Source: an uncultured Cloacibacillus sp. (lineage in GTDB: Bacteria > Synergistota > Synergistia > Synergistales > Synergistaceae). From it: DNA of 58,021 nt. The notes below the pieces were generated by a model. The model saw nothing but the letters and a program-made list of their open reading frames with translations. It ran no database searches and had not been told where the DNA came from. The first letter of the stretch is position 1, and every line of letters begins with the position of its first letter. Shown in pieces: positions 25,650 to 34,127 of this stretch. The translations under genes and the position numbers were made by a program. The DNA lies in contig URAG01000003.1 of assembly GCA_900545755.1 (NCBI GenBank), positions 1-58,021 of the forward strand, in the 5' to 3' direction.

Positions 25650-26521
25650 GTCGCCCGAAAATCGCCGTTTTCGCCTACAGCGAGGTCGGCGCGGCATGCC
25701 TTGAAGAACTTGTCAGAAACGGCGCGAATGTCATAAAAGTCTACACGCACGACGACGACCCGGACGAGACTATATGGTTCCGCTCCGTGCACGAAATCGC
25801 AGAGCGCGCCGGGATTCCGGCAAGCGCGCCGGAAAAATTCGGCAAGGCCGAAATCGCGGAATTTCAGGCGCTCGGCGCTGAGCTGCTGTTTTCGTTCTAC
25901 TACAGAAAACTCATACCGGCCGCCGTGATTTCCCTGCCGCGCCTTGGGGCGTACAACATGCACGGCGCTCTGCTGCCGCGCTACCGCGGGCGCGCCTGCG
26001 TCAACTGGGCCGTGCTGAACGGCGAAAGCGAGACGGGCGCGACTCTGCACGCGATGACGGACGAGCCGGACAAAGGCGGCATAGTCGCGCAGGAGGCCGT
26101 GCCGATACTCTTTGCGGACACGGCGCTCGACGTTTCGCTCAAAGTCGCGGAGGCTGCGAGGAGCGTGCTTGCGCGCTCTCTCCCCGCGCTCGAAGCAGGG
26201 ACGGCGGCGCTCACTCCGCAGGACGAGCGGCTTGCGACATATTACGGGCGCAGGCGGCCAGAGGACGGCCGCATAAATTGGAGCAAAAGCGCCGTCGAAA
26301 TATACAACCTCGTGCGCGCCGTAACGCGCCCCTTTCCCGGCGCTTTCACGGAAATCAGCGGACGCCGCTACTACATCTGGAGTGCAGAGCCCGCTGGGGG
26401 GCGCGCCGCGCCGGGCAGGATAGTCTGCCGCGAGCCGTTGACGGTAGGCACTGGCTACGGGCTTCTCAAAATAATCGAAATTGAGCCGGCGCTTCCGCCG
26501 GAAGGAGAATTTTTCAAATGA
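25646..26521 (+). CDS. arnA: UDP-L-Ara4N formyltransferase (separate ArnA N-terminal domain)
   Basis: Formylates UDP-L-Ara4N using N10-formyltetrahydrofolate. 291 residues corresponding to the N-terminal half of enterobacterial ArnA (about 660). The catalytic triad is present: N104 and H106 (YNMHGALLPRYRG) and D142 (EPDKGG), each two beyond E. coli ArnA N102, H104 and D140. In Enterobacteria the domain is fused to the decarboxylase; here it stops and overlaps the next gene (ATGA at 26518-26521). The same operon supplies every partner enzyme. Confidence 0.92.
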   Translation: MSRPKIAVFAYSEVGAACLEELVRNGANVIKVYTHDDDPDETIWFRSVHEIAERAGIPASAPEKFGKAEIAEFQALGAELLFSFYYRKLIPAAVISLPRLGAYNMHGALLPRYRGRACVNWAVLNGESETGATLHAMTDEPDKGGIVAQEAVPILFADTALDVSLKVAEAARSVLARSLPALEAGTAALTPQDERLATYYGRRRPEDGRINWSKSAVEIYNLVRAVTRPFPGAFTEISGRRYYIWSAEPAGGRAAPGRIVCREPLTVGTGYGLLKIIEIEPALPPEGEFFK

Positions 26522-27537
26522 GGATATTCGTAACAGGAATAAACGGATTCATCGGCAGGCATCTGCTCTCGGCGATGCTCGCCGAAACGGACTGGGAGAT
26601 AAGCGGCCTCGACATAGCCTCTGAGAGCGTCGAACCCTACGAAAGAAACAGGCGCTTCGCATTCCGCAAAGGCGACATATTCCAAGACGACAAGTTCATC
26701 GAATCCGAGGTCGTCAAGGCCGACGCAGTGCTTCCGCTCGCCGGTATTGCGAAGCCGGCCTATTACATAAAAAAGCCGCTCTGGACATTCGAGCTGGACT
26801 TCGAGCAGAATCTGAAAATCGTGCGCCTCTGCGCAAAGCACGGCAAGCGAGTCATCTTTCCTTCTACCTCCGAAGTTTACGGAATGAGCGGCGGCGAGCT
26901 GAAGGAGGACGAAAGCCCGCTGACCGTCGGCCCGGTATCTAAGACGCGCTGGATTTACAGCTGCTCCAAGCAGATGATGGACCGCATGATATTCGCCTAC
27001 GGACAGGAACAAGGTATGCCCTTCTCTATATTCCGCCCTTTCAACTGGGTCGGCCCGGGGCTCGACACATTCGCCGACGCCGCGGAACGCCGAGCGCGCC
27101 TAGTGACGCAGATGATCTACGACATGACGCGCCGCCGCGAGATAACTTTGGTAAACGGCGGAAGCCAACGCCGCTGCTTCACGTGGATAGGCGACGGCGT
27201 GGAAGGGCTGCTCGCCGTCATACGCAGCGAAAAGGGGCGCGCGGACGGCGAAATATTCAACATCGGCAACCCCGCCAACAACTACTCCGTGCGCGAGACG
27301 GCTGAGCTGCTGATCGACGAAGCGAAGAATTTCCCGCAATTCCGCGCGGCGGCGGAAGCGGCGCGGCTCGTCTCCGTCCCAGGCGAGGAATATTACGGCG
27401 CGAACTACGACGACATGCCGTACCGCGCCCCCTCTGTCGAAAAGATGGAGCGCCGGTTAGGTTGGAAACCAAAGACAGATATGCGCGGGCTGCTGCGCCG
27501 CACGCTCTCCTATTTCGCAGAGAAAGAGACGGCGTGA
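26518..27537 (+). CDS. arnA: UDP-glucuronate decarboxylase (separate ArnA C-terminal domain)
   Basis: NAD-dependent oxidative decarboxylase converting UDP-glucuronate to UDP-4-keto-pentose, 339 residues, extended SDR fold equal to the C-terminal half of ArnA. TGINGFIGRH (6-15) binds NAD; T117, S118 and E119 (FPSTSEVYG) with Y147 and K151 (WIYSCSK) match the ArnA active site. NGGSQRRCFTWI carries the substrate-site arginine region. ATG overlaps the formyltransferase stop. With ugd at the operon end it makes the precursor branch complete from UDP-glucose. Confidence 0.93.
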   Translation: MRIFVTGINGFIGRHLLSAMLAETDWEISGLDIASESVEPYERNRRFAFRKGDIFQDDKFIESEVVKADAVLPLAGIAKPAYYIKKPLWTFELDFEQNLKIVRLCAKHGKRVIFPSTSEVYGMSGGELKEDESPLTVGPVSKTRWIYSCSKQMMDRMIFAYGQEQGMPFSIFRPFNWVGPGLDTFADAAERRARLVTQMIYDMTRRREITLVNGGSQRRCFTWIGDGVEGLLAVIRSEKGRADGEIFNIGNPANNYSVRETAELLIDEAKNFPQFRAAAEAARLVSVPGEEYYGANYDDMPYRAPSVEKMERRLGWKPKTDMRGLLRRTLSYFAEKETA

Positions 27538-27538
27538 A

Positions 27539-28417
27539 ATGACGAAGCTCGCGATAAAGCTCGACGTGGACACGCTGCGCGGCTACATACGCGGCGTCCC
27601 GCCGCTGCTCGACCTCTTCAAAAAGCGCGGGCTGCGCGCAAGCATATTTTTCTCCTTCGGCCCGGACAACTCCGGACGCGCGATACGCCGCGTCTTACGC
27701 CCGGGTTTCATCTCGAAGATGCTGCGCACGAAAGCCCCGTCGACTTACGGCCTGCGCACGCTGATGTACGGCACACTGCTGCCCGCGCCGCTCATAGTCC
27801 CCGCGGCGCCTGGCATCGTCACGCGCGCCGCAGGCGAAGGCCACGACGTGGGCGTACACGCATGGGACCACGTCTACGTTCAGGACGAACTCGCAAAAAT
27901 CTCGAAAGAGGAATATTTATCGCTCTACGGGCGCGCGCGCGAACTTTTCGTAAAGCTCTGCGGGCGCGAGCCGCGCTCGATAGCGGCCCCAGGCTGGCAG
28001 GTTACTCGCGCCGTGCTGGAAGCCGAGGAAGAGCTGGGGCTTTCTTACGCGAGCGACGTGCGCGGATATGCCCCCTTCACGCCCGTATTCGACGAAAAAC
28101 GCTACACCGTACCGCAGATACCGACGACGCTGCCGACTATGGACGAAGTGCTCGGCCTGCCCGGGATAGACGACGAGACTCTGCCGAAACGCTGGATAGA
28201 AGCGATGAACGGTGAATGGAACGTGCTCACGATACACGCCGAAATGGAAGGAATTTCCAAAATTTCAGTATTTAAAAATTTCCTAGACATCGCAGAGGCG
28301 ATAGGCACGGAGTTCATGACCCTCGCAGAATACGCTGAAAAAGCGCCCACGCCCGACAAAGTGCTCGCCGAGGGCAAAATCCGCGGACGCGCCGGAACGC
28401 TCGCCGTCGAGCTGTAG
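27539..28417 (+). CDS. arnD: 4-deoxy-4-formamido-L-arabinose-phosphoundecaprenol deformylase ArnD
   Basis: Polysaccharide-deacetylase-fold enzyme that removes the formyl group from the lipid-linked sugar, making the pathway irreversible. 292 residues. Metal and catalytic motifs: IKLDVDTLRG (D9, D11), DVGVHAWDH (about 102-110) and IAAPGWQ. The ATG at 27539 follows the previous stop by one base. Membrane-associated on the cytoplasmic side by family knowledge; no signal peptide. Confidence 0.92.
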   Translation: MTKLAIKLDVDTLRGYIRGVPPLLDLFKKRGLRASIFFSFGPDNSGRAIRRVLRPGFISKMLRTKAPSTYGLRTLMYGTLLPAPLIVPAAPGIVTRAAGEGHDVGVHAWDHVYVQDELAKISKEEYLSLYGRARELFVKLCGREPRSIAAPGWQVTRAVLEAEEELGLSYASDVRGYAPFTPVFDEKRYTVPQIPTTLPTMDEVLGLPGIDDETLPKRWIEAMNGEWNVLTIHAEMEGISKISVFKNFLDIAEAIGTEFMTLAEYAEKAPTPDKVLAEGKIRGRAGTLAVEL

Positions 28418-28436
28418 CGAAGGAGGCGCGCTCAAA

Positions 28437-28808
28437 ATGACAGACAAAACCACGATCCTGCTGATAATCGCCTCCGCAGTCGCCAACGCGCTTGCGAGCA
28501 CAGTAATGAAGCACGCTTACGGCGGTGACGGCTACATCCTCTCGGGCGGAATCCTCCACGCCGTCATGCGAATCGCGCTTGACCCGTGGACGCTCGCCGG
28601 GCTCACGCTCTTCGGCGTCTCCTTCTTCTTCATGGCTGGGGCGCTATCGCGCGCAGATCTGACCTTCGCCTACCCCATGATGTCCGCTATAGTCTACCTT
28701 CTGCTCGCCGTAATAAGCTGCGCGATGTTCAACGAAAGACTTACGCCCGCGAGAATAAGCGCGATGCTTCTGATACTCGCGGGGATTTCGATACTATCCA
28801 GAAACTGA
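28437..28808 (+). CDS. arnE: ArnE/ArnF-type aminoarabinose-lipid flippase subunit
   Basis: 123-residue, four-helix SMR/EamA-like membrane protein with FFFMAGALSRADLTFAYPMM and EAxxx-like NERLTPARISAMLLILAG. In E. coli ArnE and ArnF together flip undecaprenyl-phosphate-L-Ara4N to the periplasm. Here one gene sits in the operon, so it may act as a homodimer or pair with another small transporter elsewhere. SD GGAGG is ten bases from the ATG. Whether it is closer to ArnE or ArnF I cannot say. Confidence 0.8.
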   Translation: MTDKTTILLIIASAVANALASTVMKHAYGGDGYILSGGILHAVMRIALDPWTLAGLTLFGVSFFFMAGALSRADLTFAYPMMSAIVYLLLAVISCAMFNERLTPARISAMLLILAGISILSRN

Positions 28809-28818
28809 GGTAGAAACA

Positions 28819-30144
28819 ATGAAAATATGCGTCGTCGGCACGGGCTACGTCGGCCTCGTCACCGGAACCTGCTTCGCAGAAAAAGGGCACGAAGTCCGCT
28901 GCATGGACATAGACGCCGGACGCGTCGAAAAACTCAAAAACGGGGAATGCCCGATATACGAGCCGGGGCTGGGTGAAATGCTGCGCCGCAATCTTAATTG
29001 CGGACGGCTCTCCTTCACGACAGAAATGGAAGCGGCGCTCAAAGACGCGGCGCTTTGCTTCATAGCCGTAGGCACGCCGCCGGCCGGCGACGGAAGCGCC
29101 GACCTCGCACAGGTGCTCGCCGCGGCAGACGACGTAGCCAAACACATAGGCGCGGGATGCAGCGTCGTCGTAAAATCCACGGTTCCCGTCGGCACTGGCA
29201 CGCTGCTCTATAAACGCATAAAAAACCACATGAGCGAACGCGGCCTCGACGCGCGAGAGGTAGAAATCATATCAAACCCCGAGTTCCTCAAAGAGGGCAT
29301 GGCGATACACGACTGCCTCCACCCCGACCGCGTCGTCGTGGGCGCTCAGTCCGAAGCGGCGAAGGCGCTTATGCGCGAACTCTACCGCGACTTCGCGCCA
29401 GAGGAGAAAATTTTCATAATGGACCCGGCGTCGGCGGAAATCACGAAATACGCAGCAAACGCCATGCTCGCGGCGCGCATCAGCTTCATGAACGAAATAG
29501 CGCAGCTCTGCGACAAAGTCGGCGCCGACGTGCTCTCCGTCAAAGCAGGCATGGCATCCGACAGCCGCATAGGCTCCGCCTTCCTCAACGCCGGATGCGG
29601 CTACGGCGGCTCCTGCTTCCCGAAAGACGTGCGCGCGCTCTGCTGCATAGGCGAAAGCCAGGGGCTCGACATGACGCTGGCCTCAGCGGTCGCGAAAGTC
29701 AACCGTAAACAGAAAGAACAGCTCCATATGATGATGCGCCGCCGGTTCGGCGCGGAGACTGAAGGCGTCACGGCGGCCGTCATGGGGCTCGCCTTCAAGC
29801 CCGGCACCGACGACCTGCGCGAAGCCCCATCGCTCACGCTCATACGCGGCCTCATAAATGAAGGCGCCCGCGTCCGTGCATACGACCCGATCGCCGCGGA
29901 ACGCGCCCGCGCGCTGCTCCCCGCCTCCGTCAAATTCGCTCCCGACGCGCACAAGTTACTGGAGGGGGCGGACTGCGCCGTAATCGTCACCGAATGGCCG
30001 GAGTTCCGCGTCTTCGACTGGGAGGCCGCGCGCTCGTCGATGCGCCGCAAAATCGTCTTCGACGGCAGAAACATCTGCGACCCGGAAAAAATGAAAGCCC
30101 TCGGCTTCGAATACTACTGCATAGGAAGAAACATGATCCCCTAG
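28819..30144 (+). CDS. ugd: UDP-glucose 6-dehydrogenase
   Basis: Oxidises UDP-glucose to UDP-glucuronate, the entry step of L-Ara4N synthesis, using two NAD. 441 residues: Rossmann motif VVGTGYVGLVTG (5-16), VGTPP, STVPVGTG, substrate-site NPEFLKEG and the catalytic cysteine C266 in GYGGSCFPKD. The C-terminal UDP-binding domain includes GLAFKPGTDDLREAPS. Last gene of the arn operon, ten bases after arnE, followed by a strong terminator. Having ugd in the operon makes the locus self-sufficient. Confidence 0.96.
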   Translation: MKICVVGTGYVGLVTGTCFAEKGHEVRCMDIDAGRVEKLKNGECPIYEPGLGEMLRRNLNCGRLSFTTEMEAALKDAALCFIAVGTPPAGDGSADLAQVLAAADDVAKHIGAGCSVVVKSTVPVGTGTLLYKRIKNHMSERGLDAREVEIISNPEFLKEGMAIHDCLHPDRVVVGAQSEAAKALMRELYRDFAPEEKIFIMDPASAEITKYAANAMLAARISFMNEIAQLCDKVGADVLSVKAGMASDSRIGSAFLNAGCGYGGSCFPKDVRALCCIGESQGLDMTLASAVAKVNRKQKEQLHMMMRRRFGAETEGVTAAVMGLAFKPGTDDLREAPSLTLIRGLINEGARVRAYDPIAAERARALLPASVKFAPDAHKLLEGADCAVIVTEWPEFRVFDWEAARSSMRRKIVFDGRNICDPEKMKALGFEYYCIGRNMIP

Positions 30145-30173
30145 CGGAGGCAAAGAAGCCGAGGCCCCACGAA

Positions 30174-30222
30174 CCGCCCGCCGCGACGCGAAGCCCACAC
30201 GCCAAGCGGCGGGCGGCTTTTT
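30174..30222 (+). terminator. Terminator of the arn operon
   Basis: Perfect 11-bp stem (CCGCCCGCCGC, 30174-30184, with GCGGCGGGCGG, 30206-30216), then CTTTTT. Confidence 0.92.
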
Positions 30223-30610
30223 GCGAAATCGAAGGCGGTACAGCCGGAAGGCTCAGTAGCCCCGCACATCAGCCCACCGCCGCGAAATTCCGCGAGCGCG
30301 GCGAGACCGTCCGGCGCTGCGCCGGTTTTGCGGAAGCCCGCTGTTTTCCCGCCTTCCGCAACCGCGGCAGGCTGGCGCGCGCCGCGGAGCCTCCGAAAAC
30401 GCCGCCGCGGTAAGCCGCGAGCGATTCATGGCGCTCGCAAAGGCCGCCGTTTCGCCGGCGGTGATTTCGCGCGTTTTATTACGGCGGCCCCCTTGCTTCT
30501 GCACGTCCGGCCGCGGCCGGTTCCCGACGGTACGGCGGTTTATATCCGAATACGATACGGGCGGTTCTTTCGCGCCGTTTGGGGCGGCGCGGTTTTTTGT
30601 CCGCCCGGCT
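30223..30610. other. Very G+C-rich gene-free region with a second plus-strand terminator
   Basis: No frame here looks coding. A stem CGCGCCG/CGGCGCG (30571-30577 with 30585-30591) followed by six T at 30593-30598 is a good plus-strand terminator, although no gene or recognised RNA precedes it within 350 bases. It lies just beyond the stop of the convergent histidine-kinase gene. Confidence 0.5.
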
Positions 30611-31966
30611 TTAATTCCGCGCGCCGCCGTCCGGCAGCGTCAGAGTGAAGACGCTGCCTTTGCCGGGGAAACTTTCCGCAGTGACGCGCGCGTTGTGCAG
30701 GTCTGCGATTTGTTTGACCAGCGAGAGGCCGAGGCCCAGGCCGCCGCTTGAGCGCGACTTGTCGGCACGGTAGAAGCGCTGCCAGATTTTAGGCAGTTCT
30801 TCGGGCGTTATGCCGGGGCCGTTGTCGCCGACTGCCAGTTTTATGTTTTTGCCTTCACGGCACAGCGTCACGCGGACTTTACCGCCGCCGTATTTGAATG
30901 CATTTTCGATGAAGTTTTCGATAAGGCGCGACATGAGCGCTACGTCTATCTCGGCGTATATCTCTTTCTCTATTTCCTGCGTCAGTTCCACGTCCGGGCG
31001 CAGCGCGGACATTTCGCGGCACACGACGGCGGCGAGTTCGCTCAGGTCGGCGCGCTCGAATTGCGCCTTGACCGTGCCCTGCTCAAGGCGCGTGATGTTG
31101 AGAAGCTGGCTGATGAGCCGCGATATTTTTTGCGCCTGGCGGTTTATCGCCGATATTCCGTTTCTGTAGTCTTTTTCTGTCACCCCATCTTTTTCAAGCG
31201 CTGCGCACTGCGCGAGGATGACGGCGGTCGGCGTGCGCATCTCGTGAGAGGCGTCCGAGGCGAACTGCTTTTCAGCCTCGAAGGAACTTTCGAGGCGCGC
31301 GAGCATCCTGTCGAAGGCCGCCGCTATTTTGTGTATTTCGTCGTCTTTCGGCGGCAGGCCGATGCGCGCGGAGAGGTCGCGACCTTCGTTTATAGCGTCG
31401 GCCGCGGCTATCATGCGGTCTATTGGGCGGAAGGCGCGGCGCACTATGAAGTAGCCGCCGGAGGCGCTGATGACAACGAGAAACGGGAGCATGAAGAAAG
31501 CGAATTGCGTCATTTCTTCGAGCAGCCCTTTGCCGCCGTCGGCAAGCTTTATGCCGCGTACCCAGAGCCGCCCATGGTCCGCGGTCCTGTCGTAAATATA
31601 GAAGTGACGCTCTCCGTATGCGACGATGTGCGGCGGGCCTTCGGCGAGCGGCAGATATTCGGGGAAGTCGTCGGGCAGCGCGCCGGATATTATCGTGCCG
31701 TCGCGCGTGTAGACGAGGCTGTATGTACCGAGGGAATACGGTTCGAACTCTTCGTCCATTTCAAAGACCAGCTCTCCGTCGTCGTCGTCATATTCAACGA
31801 ACTCTGAGTTTCTGTTGACGGCGCGCGCGAGGCTTTCCATCGCCGACGTTTCAAAGAGCGAGCCGCCGAGCGTTATGACTACTGCGAACGCGCCTGCCGT
31901 GACTATGAGCATGAGCACTGTGAACCACGCGGTGACGCGCGCTTTGACGGAGAGGAGGAGCGACAT
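30611..31966 (-). CDS. Two-component sensor histidine kinase
   Basis: 451-residue membrane kinase. Helix 1 at about 12-34, an extracytoplasmic sensor of about 115 residues, helix 2 at about 153-175, HAMP to about 230, HisKA with H241 (ASDASHEMRTP), then N box (IENAFKYG), G1 (GDNGPGIT) and G2 (GGLGLGLSLV). The sensor has a strongly acidic patch at 55-76 (FVEYDDDDGELVFEMDEEFE), similar in idea to the acidic cation- and peptide-sensing surface of PhoQ. The ATG follows the response-regulator stop directly. Position next to the arn operon and shared promoter motifs suggest envelope-charge sensing (inference). Confidence 0.93.
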   Translation of the reverse strand: MSLLLSVKARVTAWFTVLMLIVTAGAFAVVITLGGSLFETSAMESLARAVNRNSEFVEYDDDDGELVFEMDEEFEPYSLGTYSLVYTRDGTIISGALPDDFPEYLPLAEGPPHIVAYGERHFYIYDRTADHGRLWVRGIKLADGGKGLLEEMTQFAFFMLPFLVVISASGGYFIVRRAFRPIDRMIAAADAINEGRDLSARIGLPPKDDEIHKIAAAFDRMLARLESSFEAEKQFASDASHEMRTPTAVILAQCAALEKDGVTEKDYRNGISAINRQAQKISRLISQLLNITRLEQGTVKAQFERADLSELAAVVCREMSALRPDVELTQEIEKEIYAEIDVALMSRLIENFIENAFKYGGGKVRVTLCREGKNIKLAVGDNGPGITPEELPKIWQRFYRADKSRSSGGLGLGLSLVKQIADLHNARVTAESFPGKGSVFTLTLPDGGARN

Positions 31967-32641
31967 TTATTCCGGTTCCTTTATCATCCAGCCCGCGCCG
32001 CGGACCGTGCGGATGAGTTTCTGATCAAAGCCGTCGTCTATCTTGCGGCGGAGGTAGCTTATATATACGTCGACGACGTTGGAGCCGCCTTCGTAGCCGT
32101 AGTTCCATGCGTTGTTCTCTATTTTGTCGCGCGAAAGCGTCGCACCTTTGTTCCGCATTAGGTATTCAAGTATTGCAAATTCTTTCGCAGAGAGCTTTAT
32201 TTCATGCCCGCCGCGCTCGGCCTTGTGTGCGGCGGTGTCGAGCGTCAGATCAGCGACGGTCAGCACCGTGCTCTTCACCTGCGAATATTTGCGCGTGATG
32301 GCGCGCAGCCGCGCCAACAGCTCCGGGAAGGCGAAGGGCTTGACGAGATAGTCGTCCGCCCCGTCGTCGAGCCCCGCGACTCGGTCGTCTATCCCGTCGA
32401 GCGCGGTCAGGAAAAGCACGGGTGTCGAAAGTCCGCGCTCACGCATTTCGCGCACGACTTCGCGTCCGCTTTTGACGGGCATCAGTATGTCGAGCACGGC
32501 GGCGTCGTATTCGGCGCAGTCTATGAAGTCGAGCGCCTCGCCGCCATCGTAACAGCGGTCTACGCTATAGCCGGCCTCTTCGAGCGCTTCCGCTATGAGC
32601 CTGTTCAGGTCTTTTTCGTCTTCTGCGACAAGTATCCTCAT
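31967..32641 (-). CDS. OmpR-family response regulator
   Basis: 224 residues: receiver domain with acidic pocket (AEDEKD) and phospho-acceptor D51 (AVLDILMP), conserved lysine in VKPFAF, then an OmpR winged helix from about 127 (LSAKEFAILEYLMRNKG, VVDVYISYLRRKID). Partner of the kinase whose ATG touches its stop. Tandem 11-bp-spaced half-sites upstream of both pepSY genes and arnT are the likely targets. No such site lies directly upstream of this gene; it is probably read from the pepSY promoter at 33308-33340. Confidence 0.94.
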   Translation of the reverse strand: MRILVAEDEKDLNRLIAEALEEAGYSVDRCYDGGEALDFIDCAEYDAAVLDILMPVKSGREVVREMRERGLSTPVLFLTALDGIDDRVAGLDDGADDYLVKPFAFPELLARLRAITRKYSQVKSTVLTVADLTLDTAAHKAERGGHEIKLSAKEFAILEYLMRNKGATLSRDKIENNAWNYGYEGGSNVVDVYISYLRRKIDDGFDQKLIRTVRGAGWMIKEPE

Positions 32642-32727
32642 TTGTACGCCCCTTCCAAAAACACAAGGCAGGGAGGCCGCTTTGCGGGCGATCCCAACGT
32701 TTTTATTTCGCCGGCGAAGTTTCGCTG

Positions 32728-33252
32728 CTAGTACTCTATTTCCCAGGATAGAATTTCGCCGCTCTGGGCGTCTATCTCGAATTTGTAATCCGTTTTGTCG
32801 CAGAATATTTTAACTTCGTACTGCGAAGCGCCTCTCTTGGCGTCGCGGTCAAGCTTGAGCTTCTTCACGTCGCTCTGCTTCGCGCCGGGGACTCGTGCGA
32901 GCGCTATATCTACGATTTTCTGCCCGCCGATGTCAGGCTGCCGTCCGCCATAGAGTGCGGCGTTGAGCCCCATGTCCTGCGAACAGCTCATTATGCCGCC
33001 CGTTTGCGCGTCTATTTCGTATTTGAATTCCTCGTTGCCGGCGTAGAAACGCAGCTTGTATTCGCCGCCGCGCCCCTCTTCGCCGTCGTATTTAATCGTC
33101 TTGAACTGCGCCTGTTCCGGCGTAAGCCCCGCATGGTTGAGCGCCGTCTGCTTCGCCTGTTCTTCCGTCACCTTCGGCGCCGCGTACGCAGGCATCGCCG
33201 TTATTCCGAATACCACGGCGAGGGCCGCCGTTATCGCTATAAACCTTCTCAT
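32728..33252 (-). CDS. Secreted PepSY-domain protein 1
   Basis: 174 residues with a signal peptide (MRRFIAITAALAVVFGITAM, cleaved after AYA) and two PepSY repeats (about 27-90 and 107-174), each with ALxHAG or LARVPGAK followed by YKLRFYAGNEEFKYEIDA or a similar strand and the end motif DAQSGEIL. PepSY proteins are thought to bind or inhibit periplasmic enzymes or to modulate sensors. It is 86 bases upstream of the response regulator without a terminator between, so the three genes probably form one transcript. Similar to the next protein at 33429, a tandem duplication. Confidence 0.9.
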   Translation of the reverse strand: MRRFIAITAALAVVFGITAMPAYAAPKVTEEQAKQTALNHAGLTPEQAQFKTIKYDGEEGRGGEYKLRFYAGNEEFKYEIDAQTGGIMSCSQDMGLNAALYGGRQPDIGGQKIVDIALARVPGAKQSDVKKLKLDRDAKRGASQYEVKIFCDKTDYKFEIDAQSGEILSWEIEY

Positions 33253-33307
33253 TGCCTTGCCTCCTTGCCTTCCACGGTCCCCTTCTAAGGAAATCGTTAC
33301 GGTAACA

Positions 33308-33340
33308 AGAATAGCCCTCTACTATTAGAATATCATTAAG
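33308..33340 (-). promoter_or_regulatory. Promoter and response-regulator box of pepSY1
   Basis: On the minus strand CTTAAT (33340-33335), N5, TCTAAT (33329-33324), 10 bases, then -10 TATTCT (33313-33308). The arrangement is identical to that upstream of pepSY2. Confidence 0.68.
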
Positions 33341-33383
33341 GCATCGAAGAATGGATAAATTTTTCGGAAAATTTGTGCGCGGC

Positions 33384-33410
33384 ATAAAAAAGGCCGGCTG
33401 CACGCCGGCC
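33384..33410 (-). terminator. Terminator after pepSY2
   Basis: Stem GGCCGGC/GCCGGCC (33392-33398 with 33404-33410), followed on the minus strand by a T run. It isolates pepSY2 from pepSY1. Confidence 0.92.
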
Positions 33411-33428
33411 CGCTGACGTTCGATGCGT

Positions 33429-33959
33429 TTAGTCTATTTCCCAGCCCACTACCTCGCCGGTCACTGCGTTGATCTCGAACTCGTATTCGCGGAAGTTGTA
33501 AAAGATCTCTCCCTCGTAGAGCTGCATCCCGTCGTCGTAATCCAGCTTAAGCTTGCGCACGTGCTCCGGTTTCGCTCCCGGCACTCTCGCCAAGGCTATT
33601 TCCATCGCCTTCTGCTCGCCTATCAGACCGGGCTGCGCGGCCTGGCCCTGCTGTCCGCCGTTACTGAACGGGGCCGCCGCGTGGGTCTCGCGCGAGAACT
33701 TGCGCACAGTGCCGTCCGCCGCGTCTATCTCGTAGTCGTACTCGACGTTTCCGACGAAGAACTCGAGCTCATAATCCGAACGGCCGAATTCCCTGTCGAG
33801 CTTCATCTTTGTGAAGTTCGCCTGCTGGGCGGAGACGCCAGCATGCTTGAGCGCTATATCCTTCGCCTGAGCTTCGGTGATTTGCGCCGCGTATGCCGCC
33901 ATCGCCGTGATTCCGAAAATTACCGTAAGCGCCGCCATTATTCCTACAAACTTCTTCAT
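33429..33959 (-). CDS. Secreted PepSY-domain protein 2
   Basis: 176 residues, signal peptide (MKKFVGIMAALTVIFGITAM, then AAYAAQ), two PepSY repeats (about 25-85 and 105-176) with DIALKHAGVSAQQANF, YELEFFVGNVEYDYEIDA and LARVPGAKPEHVRKLKLD. Paralogue of the 32728 protein with the same layout. Its own promoter carries the same regulatory box and it has its own terminator, so it is a single-gene unit of the presumed regulon. Confidence 0.9.
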   Translation of the reverse strand: MKKFVGIMAALTVIFGITAMAAYAAQITEAQAKDIALKHAGVSAQQANFTKMKLDREFGRSDYELEFFVGNVEYDYEIDAADGTVRKFSRETHAAAPFSNGGQQGQAAQPGLIGEQKAMEIALARVPGAKPEHVRKLKLDYDDGMQLYEGEIFYNFREYEFEINAVTGEVVGWEID

Positions 33960-34012
33960 TCCGTTTCCTCCTCGTTTTCTCTCGATTTCTTCTCTGAAAT
34001 CTTTCTGAGATA

Positions 34013-34045
34013 AGTATAGCTCTGAAATATTAGAAAATCATTAAA
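34013..34045 (-). promoter_or_regulatory. Promoter and response-regulator box of pepSY2
   Basis: On the minus strand TTTAAT (34045-34040), N5, TCTAAT (34034-34029), 10 bases, -10 TATACT (34018-34013). Confidence 0.68.
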
Positions 34046-34127
34046 AATTGTGTGCGTTCGAGGAAAAATTTTAATAATCGCAAAACGCGCGCCGCGGAGA
34101 AATTTTCCGCGGCGCGCGCAATTTCGG

